A DNA stretch of 64,000 nucleotides, from positions 62,001 to 126,000 of the forward strand of contig NZ_JACIEJ010000008.1 in NCBI RefSeq assembly GCF_014196795.1, written 5' to 3'. This document shows, one piece after another, positions 17,047 to 25,752 of this stretch; position 1 is the stretch's first letter, and the number at the start of each line of letters is the position of its first letter. The notes under the pieces are model-generated. The model made no database searches. It was not told the DNA's origin and was given only the letters and a program-made list of their open reading frames with translations. Made by a program: the position numbers and the translations under genes. Source of the stretch: Sagittula marina. Its GTDB lineage: Bacteria; Pseudomonadota; Alphaproteobacteria; Rhodobacterales; Rhodobacteraceae.

Positions 17047-17429
17047 GATATCTATATCTCTTTGGTTGGAACAAAAGCTCCCCTCGGTGACACAAACCTA
17101 TGCCGCGATGCGGCATTTTTCCAGTGCAGTTGCAGCATAGCGGAAGGTCGCCGTTTGCATGGCTGGAGTATCCGGCGTGGCACGACCCTCCGGCGCGGGC
17201 AAAGAAAAAGGGCGGCCTGAATAGACCGCCCGGGGGGAATGCTCAAATGTCTCGGAGCCAAAGGCTTTATAAAATTAACGCAAGGGTTATACCCCTCACG
17301 CCACTCTCTTCACTCACTGAGGGTGATCTAACGATCTGTGGTAACACCTACATGACACATCGTTCAAAAGCGACAGCCCGCCCCGGCGTTAACGGATTCT
17401 TCACGATATATTATCGCAGTTTGCGACAT
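17047..17429. other. Intergenic region with an orphan terminator
   Basis: The region separates the DUF1127 gene from the PhnM-like gene, both on the minus strand. It holds the terminator at 17201-17231 and AT-richer DNA (17260-17429) with TATA-like stretches. No protein-coding gene is convincing. It probably contains the DUF1127 promoter. Confidence 0.5.
17201..17231 (-). terminator. Orphan intrinsic terminator
   Basis: On the minus strand GGGCGG...CCGCCC forms a 6-bp GC core stem followed by TTTTTCTTT, a strong intrinsic terminator. It lies about 200 bases beyond the stop of the PhnM-like gene, so it ends either a long 3' UTR or an unannotated small RNA from 17232-17429. Confidence 0.75.
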
Positions 17430-18557
17430 TCACTCGGCAGCCAGGGGCAGGTCTGGTGCGACGTCGTAAAATCGGGCGGCGATTGCCGGAGATGCGTGCA
17501 CCAGCCGGCCGTCACAGATCGTCGCCTCTACCGTTTTGCGGTCACTGTTCAGGATCACCAGATCAGCGCGCAAGCCATTGGCGATCCGTCCACGGTCGCG
17601 CAGCCCGAGGATCTCCGCGGGACGCGATGACACCAGCCACCACGCGGCAGGCAGCCCAAGCCGTCCTTCTTCGGCAAGGGTCAAAGCAGCCTCGATCAAC
17701 GCGGGATACCGTCCGTCCGACACCAGCGCATCGCCCAGCCCCCCCGCCAGCATATCGCGCGCAGCCATTGGACAGGGACGCGCGCCTTTGCCCAGCACCT
17801 CCGGCGCAGACAGCAAAATTGGATCACCCACAGCCCGCGCCAGTGCCGCAGCGGCCCGCCGGGCGGGCAGGGCGCAAAGCTTCGCGCCGATCTGGGTGTA
17901 GTAATCGCGCGTCTCGCCATCCGCATCGCCAAGACTGCCGTAGGGGATGCCTTTCCGGTCCAATGCGTCCGCCAGCACACACAAATGCCTCGGCACCTCT
18001 CCGCGTTGGGCAAGGGCGCGGTCCATCGCGATACGCACCGGCCCCGGCATTGCGGCCCGGTTGCGCTGCGCCGCCTCCAACCCATCGCGAAACAGCAGGC
18101 TGGCCACGGGTCTCTCGTCCAGCAGCGCAAGAAGGGAGGACTGTTGGTCGACACTATGGGTTTCCACCACCAATTGGCCGCGCAGATCGCATCGCAGCAA
18201 TGGCGCCAGGCCGTCGAGCGCGCGGAGAGCCGTGCGGCAGATGTCCGCGAATTCCGTTTCGCCAGTCCAGCCCCAGCGCAATGTCACACAGCCAGTTGTC
18301 ACGCCAGCGGCGGCGGCGGCGGTGTCGGCGCGTAAAATGGCAGTCTCGGCGGGCAGACCTCGTGCGAGCGGCGCTTCCAGACGGCACCCGTGTAAATCGA
18401 CCATGCCCGGCAGGATCAGATGGCCTCGCAGATCGACCTGCGTGAAGCGGCCCTCCGCCAATCGCCCGGCGGACACGCCGACGGTGTCGCAGGTCATCAC
18501 CCCATCGCGCAGAACCTGCGCGCCGGTCAGACACAGATCAGGAAGGTATGCAGGCAT
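17430..18557 (-). CDS. PhnM-like amidohydrolase, metal site altered
   Basis: A 375-residue amidohydrolase resembling PhnM, the diphosphatase acting on alpha-D-ribose 1-methylphosphonate 5-triphosphate in the C-P lyase pathway. Family marks: 'LILPGMVDLHG' (about residues 47-57), a C-terminal 'SSRPAEILGLRDRGRIANGLRADLVIL' and 'ALVSDGRYPALIEAAL'. PhnM carries an acidic residue two positions after the His of this motif (HxD); here the triplet is H-G-C (Cys58), so a metal ligand appears lost. No other phn gene is nearby. GTG at 18575 is an alternative start six codons upstream. Function is therefore uncertain. Confidence 0.72.
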   Translation of the reverse strand: MPAYLPDLCLTGAQVLRDGVMTCDTVGVSAGRLAEGRFTQVDLRGHLILPGMVDLHGCRLEAPLARGLPAETAILRADTAAAAAGVTTGCVTLRWGWTGETEFADICRTALRALDGLAPLLRCDLRGQLVVETHSVDQQSSLLALLDERPVASLLFRDGLEAAQRNRAAMPGPVRIAMDRALAQRGEVPRHLCVLADALDRKGIPYGSLGDADGETRDYYTQIGAKLCALPARRAAAALARAVGDPILLSAPEVLGKGARPCPMAARDMLAGGLGDALVSDGRYPALIEAALTLAEEGRLGLPAAWWLVSSRPAEILGLRDRGRIANGLRADLVILNSDRKTVEATICDGRLVHASPAIAARFYDVAPDLPLAAE

Positions 18558-18632
18558 GGCACCGCTCACGGTCACAGGTGTTTCTACCTGCCTAGCAGCC
18601 CTTTGTATCGCGCGAGTGACACCCGTTCCATT

Positions 18633-19331
18633 TCAACCGCCAAGTTGCCCCAACAGCAGCGCCATCAGCAAACCGCAGGTCACTGCAATGCCGGTCCAAT
18701 AGCTGTCATCGCGGAACGCGGGCGGAAAGACCTCGGTCGCCAACGACGCCGCCACCGCCCCGGCGGCAAAGCACTTGATCGCGGCCACCGTCTCGTTCGA
18801 CGCCTGATCGAGCCCGAAATAGCCGCCAAGCGCCGCCGCCGACAGCAGCGCAGCCGTCCCGGCCCAGATCGCAACGGCCTTGCCGCGCGCCATTCCGTCA
18901 GAGGTCATCTGCTTTGCGCCGCCGGCCGCCTCTGGCAGGTTGGACAAAAAGATCGACCCGGCCAGCGCCGCCATCTCCAGCGGTTTCGACCCGATCAACG
19001 CCGTCCCCAAGGCAAGGTTTTCCGGCACCCCGTCCAAAGTGACGGCCAGCAGCAGGCCCAGGCCCCCGGCGTTGGTGATACGTGCCTTCACCTTGTAGTC
19101 GGACCAGGTGAACGCGATCGCCCCCAGCGCGACGGCGCTCACGACGATCCACAACGGCGCGGTCTGCGTGGCGGGACGGATCAGCTCGTCCATCACGGAT
19201 ACGATCAAAGCGCCCCCGGCCATGGCCACCAGAAACCCTTCGGTTTGCGGTTTCATGGCGCCGTAGGCCCCCCAGATTGCCCCGGCGAGCAGGGCAAAAG
19301 AAACGATGAGAACGATCACAAATACTGTCAT
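18633..19331 (-). CDS. ZIP-like metal transporter
   Basis: A polytopic protein (232 residues) of about seven hydrophobic segments. The 'TLDGVPENLALGTAL' motif resembles the metal-binding HxxPEGxA helix of ZIP-family transporters, with Asp in place of the usual His. A partner segment 'AASLATEVFPPAF' near the end resembles the second ZIP metal helix (HExxP in many members). ZIP proteins move Zn2+ or other divalent metals into the cytoplasm. The loss of His suggests a different ion or a degenerate site. The PhnM-like gene follows 75 bases downstream on the same strand. Confidence 0.68.
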   Translation of the reverse strand: MTVFVIVLIVSFALLAGAIWGAYGAMKPQTEGFLVAMAGGALIVSVMDELIRPATQTAPLWIVVSAVALGAIAFTWSDYKVKARITNAGGLGLLLAVTLDGVPENLALGTALIGSKPLEMAALAGSIFLSNLPEAAGGAKQMTSDGMARGKAVAIWAGTAALLSAAALGGYFGLDQASNETVAAIKCFAAGAVAASLATEVFPPAFRDDSYWTGIAVTCGLLMALLLGQLGG

Positions 19332-19432
19332 GGTGAGCCAATGCCGCGGGTCGAAGAAGGTTCCCCTACGGTGATTGAGGACGATGGTCCACGTCTGTAG
19401 CGTTAAACGTGAGTGGTTTGAGTGAGGTGAAG

Positions 19433-20851
19433 ATGCAAGGCGACGAAACTGATGCGGCCCCTTGGGCCGACGACCTCCTTGGATATGATGAGATCGGCCG
19501 TGCCTTCACCAACCTGATCCAGTCCATCGACGACGCAAAGGTCATCTCCATCGAGGCGGGCTTTGGTCGGGGCAAGACATTCTTCCGCGAGCGCTGGGCC
19601 AGGCAACTCAAGGCCGCCGGAGAAACCGTCATCGAAATCGACGCGCAGAAGTCAGACCATTCGGGAGATCCGGTTGTGACGTTCCTCGGCGCGTTGATGG
19701 AGGCTTTGCCGCCAAAAGAGCGGTCTGCATGGCTGACCGCCTGGGCCACGGGCAAGAAACTGGCGTGGGGCGGTGTCAAGATCGGCGTGTCCGTTGTGGG
19801 CCGGAAGGCCGGCGAGGAACTGGCGGAGGCCGCAGAAGACCTCTGGTACGAAGACCGCAACACCGACCTGGAGGACGTCATCGGCGCATTTGGCAAGGGC
19901 GTCTCAAGGGCGCTCAGCGAGCAGGTCATCGCCCAGCTGTCGGCCGAGCGGGTCCGAACGCAGGAGATGCCCGGCCAGATGCAGGCGCTGCGCAAAGGGC
20001 TGACCGGGCGCGATGATGGCCGCGTGGTGATCCTGATCGACGAGCTGGACCGCTGCCACCCGGAATACACGATACGCTTGCTCGAGGCGATGAAGCTGGT
20101 TTTTGCCCAGAAAGGATTCGTCTTCGTCCTGATGGTGAACGCCGACTATCTGGAGACTTTGGCCGCACATCGGTTCGGGGAATTTGAGAAGGGCGAGCGG
20201 TATATCGAAAAATTCGTGGATTTTAGATTGCGCCTACCTTTTGATCAGGCGGACCTGGAAAATGCCGTCAATAGCTTGGCACACCTGAAGTTGGAGTTTG
20301 AGATTTTGCGCCCTATGCTCTCCAGAAGCAAAGCTGCGCAGAGGCAGAAGGTTCAAAAGCGCCCGCCGTTCTCCGATGATCCACAGTTTGGTATAGCGGC
20401 CGCCTGCGCACTGGCCGCAACACTGGCAAGGCCAAGTGGGCTGTCTTTTCGTCAAATTGAAGCGGCGCTTTCAAGCGTTGAGTTGGCTTTGCGAATGGCG
20501 CGTTTTGTGCCGGTAGACTTTCCGCTGCTTGTCTTCCTTGCTTTTCAACGCGCGGCGAAAATGGACCTGAGCCAATATTTGCCACGGTCACGTCTGACTC
20601 CTGAGAAGAGCAAAAAGTATATACATGCCTTTGAAACAGGCATTTACGATGACCATGGTGATATCGACATGTATAAATCTGAAATGCTGGACGAAGAGTT
20701 CAGCGGTAATTTCCATCCTTTGCGGGACGTGCCGGTTGTCCTCGAAATGAAAAAAAGTGCACGAGTTGCCTTCTGCGGACAGCACGCTGATGCACATATT
20801 TGCGAAAGAGTATGTGCCCAGTCACGAGGCGCTGCTCAACTTCACCAGTAA
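19433..20851 (+). CDS. KAP-family P-loop NTPase, C-terminus frameshifted
   Basis: 472 residues as read. The Walker A 'GFGRGKTFF' (residues 43-51) and the Walker B with its family extension, 'VVILIDELDRCHPEY' (198-212), are those of KAP NTPases. These are STAND-clade ATPases, several of which act in phage defence in other bacteria. A moderately hydrophobic stretch (about 108-125) sits where other KAP proteins carry membrane insertions. From about 20.2 kb the DNA is clearly AT-richer than the flanks, suggesting transfer. After codon 441 the frame ends in an implausible Cys/His-rich tail; a +1 shift at the A7 run 20750-20756 gives a 45-codon normal-looking tail ending at 20894. GAGG lies 5 bases before the ATG. 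Confidence 0.8.
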   Translation: MQGDETDAAPWADDLLGYDEIGRAFTNLIQSIDDAKVISIEAGFGRGKTFFRERWARQLKAAGETVIEIDAQKSDHSGDPVVTFLGALMEALPPKERSAWLTAWATGKKLAWGGVKIGVSVVGRKAGEELAEAAEDLWYEDRNTDLEDVIGAFGKGVSRALSEQVIAQLSAERVRTQEMPGQMQALRKGLTGRDDGRVVILIDELDRCHPEYTIRLLEAMKLVFAQKGFVFVLMVNADYLETLAAHRFGEFEKGERYIEKFVDFRLRLPFDQADLENAVNSLAHLKLEFEILRPMLSRSKAAQRQKVQKRPPFSDDPQFGIAAACALAATLARPSGLSFRQIEAALSSVELALRMARFVPVDFPLLVFLAFQRAAKMDLSQYLPRSRLTPEKSKKYIHAFETGIYDDHGDIDMYKSEMLDEEFSGNFHPLRDVPVVLEMKKSARVAFCGQHADAHICERVCAQSRGAAQLHQ

Positions 20852-20894
20852 AGTGCACTTCGCAAGCGGCGCGTCCGAGGTTTCGCAGGATTGA
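20750..20894 (+). other. Frameshift site and out-of-frame KAP C-terminus
   Basis: Seven A residues (20750-20756) follow ATG in the KAP gene. With six As the frame would continue VHELPSADSTLMHIFAKEYV and on to a TGA at 20892-20894, without internal stops and with normal composition. Either the gene carries a one-base insertion, the base call is wrong, or slippage at the run makes both products. Confidence 0.65.
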
Positions 20895-20920
20895 CCTTAG
20901 GGTGATATGCCTCGCCACAC

Positions 20921-20949
20921 TTGACCCCGCGCCCTACACAAGCTATACG
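20921..20949 (+). promoter_or_regulatory. Sigma70-type promoter of rpsA
   Basis: TTGACC (20921-20926) and TATACG (20944-20949) are separated by exactly 17 bases. Transcription would start near 20956, giving a leader of about 150 bases before the rpsA start codon. Confidence 0.7.
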
Positions 20950-20994
20950 CGCGTCCGTCGACAAGGCATTAAACGCCGCGACACAGAGCGAGCA

Positions 20995-21023
20995 GGGCCG
21001 GAACCACCGGCCCTCTTTGTTTT
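20995..21023 (+). terminator. Premature terminator in the rpsA leader
   Basis: GGGCCGG and CCGGCCC pair around AACCA, followed by TCTTTGTTTT. The hairpin sits about 40 bases after the predicted rpsA start site and 80 bases before its ATG. It therefore looks like an attenuator, unless it belongs to the KAP transcript. Confidence 0.75.
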
Positions 21024-21105
21024 GCGGCAAGCTCAGAGACCAACCAAGACCGGCGGAGCCAACCGTTTGGCCAGTGAAAACCGATGAAAAGGAAAACGGA
21101 CATAC

Positions 21106-22785
21106 ATGTCTAACACATCCATGGAAGAATTCGAAGCACTCCTCAATGAGAGCCTCGAAATGGACACGCCCGACGAGGGCACAGTTGTCAAAGGCCGGGT
21201 TATCGCTATCGAAGCGGGCCAGGCCATCATCGACGTCGGCTACAAGATGGAAGGCCGCGTTGAGCTCAAGGAATTCGCGGAACCGGGCGAGCAGCCCGAC
21301 GTCTCCGTCGGTGACGAAGTAGAGGTTTACCTCCGCTCCGCCGAAAACGCCCGTGGCGAAGCTGTTATCTCCCGCGAGATGGCGCGCCGCGAAGAAGCAT
21401 GGGACCGTCTCGAAAAAGCCTACGCCGACGACGAACGCGTCGAAGGCGCGATCTTCGGCCGCGTCAAGGGTGGCTTCACGGTCGACCTCGGCGGTGCCGT
21501 GGCCTTCCTGCCCGGTTCGCAAGTCGACGTCCGCCCCGTGCGCGACGCAGGCCCGCTCATGGGTCTCAAGCAGCCGTTCCAGATCCTCAAGATGGACCGT
21601 CGCCGTGGCAACATCGTTGTCTCCCGTCGTGCGATCCTCGAAGAGTCCCGCGCCGAACAGCGTGCCGAAGTCATCGGCAAGCTGCAGGAAGGTGACTCCA
21701 TCGACGGCGTGGTCAAGAACATCACCGAGTACGGCGCATTCGTCGACCTTGGCGGCGTTGACGGCCTGCTGCACGTCACCGACATGGCATGGCGCCGTGT
21801 GAACCACCCCTCCGAGATCCTGTCGATCGGTGAAACTGTCAAAGTGCAGGTCATCAAGATCAACAAGGAAACGCACCGTATCTCCCTCGGCATGAAGCAG
21901 CTGCAGGAAGATCCGTGGGATCTGGTGGGCGTCAAGTACCCGCTGGGCTCCGTGCACAAAGGCCGCGTGACCAACATCACCGATTACGGTGCATTCGTTG
22001 AGCTCGAAGCTGGCGTCGAAGGTCTGGTCCACGTCTCCGAGATGTCCTGGACCAAGAAGAACGTGCACCCCGGCAAGATCGTCTCCACCTCGCAGGAAGT
22101 GGACGTGATGGTGCTGGAAATCGATCCGGCCAAGCGTCGTGTTTCCCTTGGTCTCAAGCAGACCATGCGCAACCCATGGGAAGTCTTCTCCGAGACCCAC
22201 CCGGAAGGCACGCAGGTCGAAGGCGAAGTCAAGAACATCACCGAATTCGGTCTGTTCATCGGCCTCGACGGCGAGATCGACGGCATGGTTCACCTCTCCG
22301 ACCTGTCCTGGGATGAGCGCGGCGAAGACGCCATCCAGAACTACCGCAAAGGCGACGTCGTTCAGGCGGTTGTCTCCGAAGTGGACGTCGAGAAGGAGCG
22401 CATCTCGCTCTCCATCAAGGCACTGGGCGGTGACAAGTTTGCCGAAGCCGTTGGCGGCGTGAAGCGCGGTGCGATCATCACTGTCGAAGTGACCGCAATC
22501 GAAGACGGTGGCATCGAAGTGGAATATGAGGGCATGAAGTCCTTCATCCGCCGCTCCGACCTGTCCCGTGATCGTGCAGAGCAGCGCCCCGAGCGTTTCT
22601 CCGTCAGCGACAAGATCGACGTGCGCGTCACCAACATCGACGCCAAGACCCGTCGTCTGGGCCTGTCGATCAAGGCACGCGAGATCGCCGAAGAGAAAGA
22701 GGCCGTGGAACAGTTCGGCTCCTCCGACTCCGGTGCATCGCTGGGCGACATCCTTGGCGCGGCTCTGAAGGGCGGCGACGAGTAA
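21106..22785 (+). CDS. rpsA: 30S ribosomal protein S1
   Basis: S1 (559 residues) binds mRNA with tandem S1/OB domains and helps initiation on structured leaders. Six repeats can be followed through the recurring 'G.V..I..YGAFVDLGG..GLLHVTDM' pattern: N-terminal 'GTVVKGRVIAIEAGQAIIDVGYKMEG', then 'EGAIFGRVKGGFTVDLGG', 'IDGVVKNITEYGAFVDL', 'HKGRVTNITDYGAFVEL', 'VEGEVKNITEFGLFIGL' and 'ITVEVTAIEDGGIEVEY'. The Shine-Dalgarno sequence is weak, as usual for rpsA. The usual upstream partner cmk is not present, and ihfB lies 22 kb away. Confidence 0.97.
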   Translation: MSNTSMEEFEALLNESLEMDTPDEGTVVKGRVIAIEAGQAIIDVGYKMEGRVELKEFAEPGEQPDVSVGDEVEVYLRSAENARGEAVISREMARREEAWDRLEKAYADDERVEGAIFGRVKGGFTVDLGGAVAFLPGSQVDVRPVRDAGPLMGLKQPFQILKMDRRRGNIVVSRRAILEESRAEQRAEVIGKLQEGDSIDGVVKNITEYGAFVDLGGVDGLLHVTDMAWRRVNHPSEILSIGETVKVQVIKINKETHRISLGMKQLQEDPWDLVGVKYPLGSVHKGRVTNITDYGAFVELEAGVEGLVHVSEMSWTKKNVHPGKIVSTSQEVDVMVLEIDPAKRRVSLGLKQTMRNPWEVFSETHPEGTQVEGEVKNITEFGLFIGLDGEIDGMVHLSDLSWDERGEDAIQNYRKGDVVQAVVSEVDVEKERISLSIKALGGDKFAEAVGGVKRGAIITVEVTAIEDGGIEVEYEGMKSFIRRSDLSRDRAEQRPERFSVSDKIDVRVTNIDAKTRRLGLSIKAREIAEEKEAVEQFGSSDSGASLGDILGAALKGGDE

Positions 22786-22855
22786 TCGTTCGCACGACGC
22801 ACATGCGTCGAGATAACGGAACGGCTTCGCACTGCGCGGATCCAATCCGGATTTA

Positions 22856-22893
22856 GGACACGGGCGGCAGGCAACTGTCGCCCGTGTTCCGTT
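22856..22893 (+). terminator. Terminator of rpsA
   Basis: A stem of 13 consecutive pairs (one G-T) closes a GCAA tetraloop at 22871-22874, followed by TCCGTTTCG. The U-tract is short but the hairpin is very stable. Confidence 0.75.
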
Positions 22894-23413
22894 TCGCCGG
22901 CGATTGAGTTGGACGTTCAGACAACCCTTTGCGCTCGCTGAATTATTAAGGCGATAAGGTGCGCCGCCGCCCTGCGGCAAAGCCCTTTCCCGCCCTCTCG
23001 TGACGCGCACAACCCGAAAATTCCGACCGGGCAGCAGGCCCTTCTGGCGCCAATCAAGGGGTGGTGTGGAGCTTGCGAAGGGGCTGATCGTGCGCGTTTT
23101 TTCCGCCACCGGACCAGCGACTATGACAAACGGGCGCGCGCGACGGCCGACCTGGCCAAGCCTATCTTGGATCCAACACGCTTTCGCCCCCCTTAGGTGA
23201 ACGGTTTTCCCGCGCTGCCGTTTTGGTCAGCGGATGGCGTGACCAGCCCCGAACAGCCCCATTTCAACACTCTCGCACCTGACGTCAGCCGTTGCGTCCT
23301 CCATGACAGGCGATGCCGAAAGTCTGGCCCGGTGTTTGCCTGACAAGATCGCGTGCTACTATTTCCACCCACGCGGCGTTATGAAAACGTCACACAACGA
23401 AGCGAGATGCCGA
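22894..23413. other. Intergenic region, no gene seen
   Basis: The stretch lies between the rpsA terminator and the YihY/BrkB gene. Open frames lack SD sites and family features. No tRNA, repeat or strong promoter was identified. Confidence 0.5.
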
Positions 23414-24391
23414 ATGGAGAACCGTCAGCCGACCGAACCGGGGCGCGATGCCGTCATCACCCACGGGATCGTCACCGACAATCCTGTGGGGTTGTTGCGC
23501 GGAGAAGGCTGGCAAGCTGTGTGGGGCGTCGTGCGCGAGGCAGGCTTGCGCCTGTGGAGCGATGACGCTTTCGGATTGGCCGGCAACGTCGCGTTCCGCG
23601 TCCTTCTCGCGGTCTTTCCGTTTCTCATCTTCACCTCTTCGATGACCGCCTTTGTCGGCAGTCAGAGCATGGCCGAAGATCTTGTCTCTTTCCTGATCGC
23701 CATCGTTCCCAAAACGCTGATCGAGCCCATCATAGCGGAGGTTCAGCAGGTGATGACGGTTCAGCGGGGTGGGGTGCTGTCCACAGGTATCCTCCTGACG
23801 ATCTGGTTTGCCCTCGGGGGTGTGGACGGCGTGCGGATCGGTCTCAACCGGGCCTATGGCCTGCGCGAAACCCGTTCGTGGTACGTCCTTTATCCGGTGA
23901 TGGTCCTGATGGTTGTCATTGCCAGTCTTGTGCTTGTGCTGGTCGGGTATCTTCTCGTGCTTGCGCCCCGCGCGGGCTCTTGGCTGCATATTCTTTTTCC
24001 GGGCTTCGATCCGGCCTCGGTGACCATCAAGCTCGTGCGCTATCCGGCCGCCGCGATTATCTTGGCGTTCTCGCTTTTCCTGGCACATGTCGTGCTGCCC
24101 GCGCGACGAACACGTTTCTCCTCAATATACCCCGGCGTTCTCTTTACCATTGCCATGTGGACCTCGCTGACGGCGGTGTTTTCTTTCTACCTCGCCAATT
24201 TTGCCAGCTATGCGACCTATTACGCGGGGCTGGCGGGTATCGTCGCGGCGCTTTATTTTCTCTACCTTGCTGCGCTGGTTCTTATCTTCGGCGGAGAGCT
24301 CAACCGCGCCATTCGCATTCGTCGCCTTGCCCGCGCCTTGCGCCAGAATTCGGATGACGAGCAAGATCAGCCCATAACGCAGGACGCATAA
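23414..24391 (+). CDS. YihY/virulence factor BrkB family membrane protein
   Basis: About 325 residues with six predicted membrane spans and the family pattern: 'SDDAFGLAGNVAFRVLLAVFPFLIF' (first helix), 'GVDGVRIGLNRAYGLRETRSWY', and a last helix 'GLAGIVAALYFLYLAALVLIFGGELNRAI'. The family was once mistaken for RNase BN; its biochemical role is unsettled. The ATG at 23414 is favoured because family similarity starts shortly after it. An ATG at 23381 and a longer frame from 23303 are possible, and no clear SD decides. Confidence 0.85.
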   Translation: MENRQPTEPGRDAVITHGIVTDNPVGLLRGEGWQAVWGVVREAGLRLWSDDAFGLAGNVAFRVLLAVFPFLIFTSSMTAFVGSQSMAEDLVSFLIAIVPKTLIEPIIAEVQQVMTVQRGGVLSTGILLTIWFALGGVDGVRIGLNRAYGLRETRSWYVLYPVMVLMVVIASLVLVLVGYLLVLAPRAGSWLHILFPGFDPASVTIKLVRYPAAAIILAFSLFLAHVVLPARRTRFSSIYPGVLFTIAMWTSLTAVFSFYLANFASYATYYAGLAGIVAALYFLYLAALVLIFGGELNRAIRIRRLARALRQNSDDEQDQPITQDA

Positions 24392-24486
24392 GCCCGCCCA
24401 TTCGCTAAGCTGCAACAAAGCCATGGGAGGAGCCTGTCGCGCACAGCGGCTGATCGCGTTGACCTACGGCCCAAAACCCTGATCTG

Positions 24487-25752
24487 TCAGGTCTGGTCGT
24501 CGTCCTCACGCTGCGCCTCTGCATTCTCCACCGCCCAGCTGCCTGCGGCTTCGACGGCGATGGTGGTACTGGTGGGCAAGACGTTCAGGTAGCTGTCGGA
24601 CTCGTCGACAGAGGGGGCCGCGCGTTGCGACATGCGGTACAGCGCGTACACGACGATGGCCAGGAACCCGGTCCCCAAGGTCAGCCAGAAGGCCTGAGGC
24701 CCCACCGCCTGCATGGCCCAGCCGGTGGCAAGCGGGCCGACAATCGCACCCAGACCAAAGGTAAAGACAAGCCCGCCGGAGGCGGCAGGCATGTCCTCGA
24801 CCGCCAGCGTGTCGTTGGTGAACGCAAGAAACAGCGCATACAGCGGTGTTGTCACGCCACCCGCCACAAACGCCGCGCCCAACAGCGCGCCAAAGCTGCC
24901 TCCGGTAAACCAGCCCATGGCGCAGGCCAAGGCCCCGACACTCGCAGATCCAAAGATCAACTTGCGCCGGTCCATTTGATCGGACAGCCAGCCGATTGGA
25001 TATTGCAGCACCAACGCCCCGGCAAACAGCATGGCGACAAACAGGGAGATCTGTGTCGCGGTCATCCCGACCTTTGATCCGAACACCGGCCCCATACCGG
25101 TTTGCGTGGCATAGACGCTTCCCAACAGGAAAATGCCGATCGTCGCGAGAGGGGCGCTGCTGAACAACTGGCGCAACGGCATGGGGCGGGCCACTTCGAC
25201 GACCGGCACGGGTGTGATGGACAGCAAGATCGGCGCAAAGGAGATCGACACCAGGATCGACGCCCCGATGAACAGGGCCGATGTCCCGGCATCCCCCAGC
25301 GTCAGCAGGCCCTGCGCGCCGATGATCCCCACCGTTTGCGCGATCATGTAGGCCGATAGCACCTTGCCTCGGGTTTCGTTCGTGGCGGCGTCGTTGAGCC
25401 AGCTCTCCGCGGTGACATATACGCCAGACATGCAAAACCCGATGATCAAGCGCAGCAGCGTCCAGGCCCAGGGTTCTGTCACCAGCGGGAACGCAATCAA
25501 TCCCGCTGACATGAAACTGCCCAGGGCGGCAAAGACCCGGACATGCCCCACCCGCCGGATCAGCTGCGGCGTGACCTGTGCGCCGGACAGAAAGCCTATG
25601 AAGTAGCCGGAGGTCACAATCGCCAAAGCGGTGGAGGAAAACCCCTCCAGCCCGCCACGCAAGCCGATCAGCGTGAAATGCATGCCGTTGCCCAGCATGA
25701 TCAGTACAATTCCAAGCAAGAGCGCCCAGACCCCCGACAAGACTTTGATCAT
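24487..25752 (-). CDS. MFS transporter (YcaD-like)
   Basis: A 421-residue, 12-helix major facilitator. 'GFCMSGVYVTAESWLNDAATNETRGKVLSAYMIA' between the fourth and fifth helices is typical of the YcaD-like subgroup, whose substrates are unknown. The C-terminus carries an acidic cytoplasmic tail ('ENAEAQREDDDQT'). The start at 25752 has GGAG about 8 bases upstream. The gene is monocistronic, convergent with the YihY gene. Confidence 0.87.
   Translation of the reverse strand: MIKVLSGVWALLLGIVLIMLGNGMHFTLIGLRGGLEGFSSTALAIVTSGYFIGFLSGAQVTPQLIRRVGHVRVFAALGSFMSAGLIAFPLVTEPWAWTLLRLIIGFCMSGVYVTAESWLNDAATNETRGKVLSAYMIAQTVGIIGAQGLLTLGDAGTSALFIGASILVSISFAPILLSITPVPVVEVARPMPLRQLFSSAPLATIGIFLLGSVYATQTGMGPVFGSKVGMTATQISLFVAMLFAGALVLQYPIGWLSDQMDRRKLIFGSASVGALACAMGWFTGGSFGALLGAAFVAGGVTTPLYALFLAFTNDTLAVEDMPAASGGLVFTFGLGAIVGPLATGWAMQAVGPQAFWLTLGTGFLAIVVYALYRMSQRAAPSVDESDSYLNVLPTSTTIAVEAAGSWAVENAEAQREDDDQT

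Noticed and set aside
19433-20894. KAP gene considered as part of a multi-gene defence island
   Set aside because: Neighbours are a metal transporter, a PhnM-like hydrolase and rpsA; no effector, integrase or second defence gene is present.
20842-23109. A 755-codon open frame antisense to rpsA
   Set aside because: It mirrors the codon structure of rpsA; composition is implausible, there is no ribosome-binding site or family motif, and rpsA is certain. Long antisense frames are expected at this GC content.
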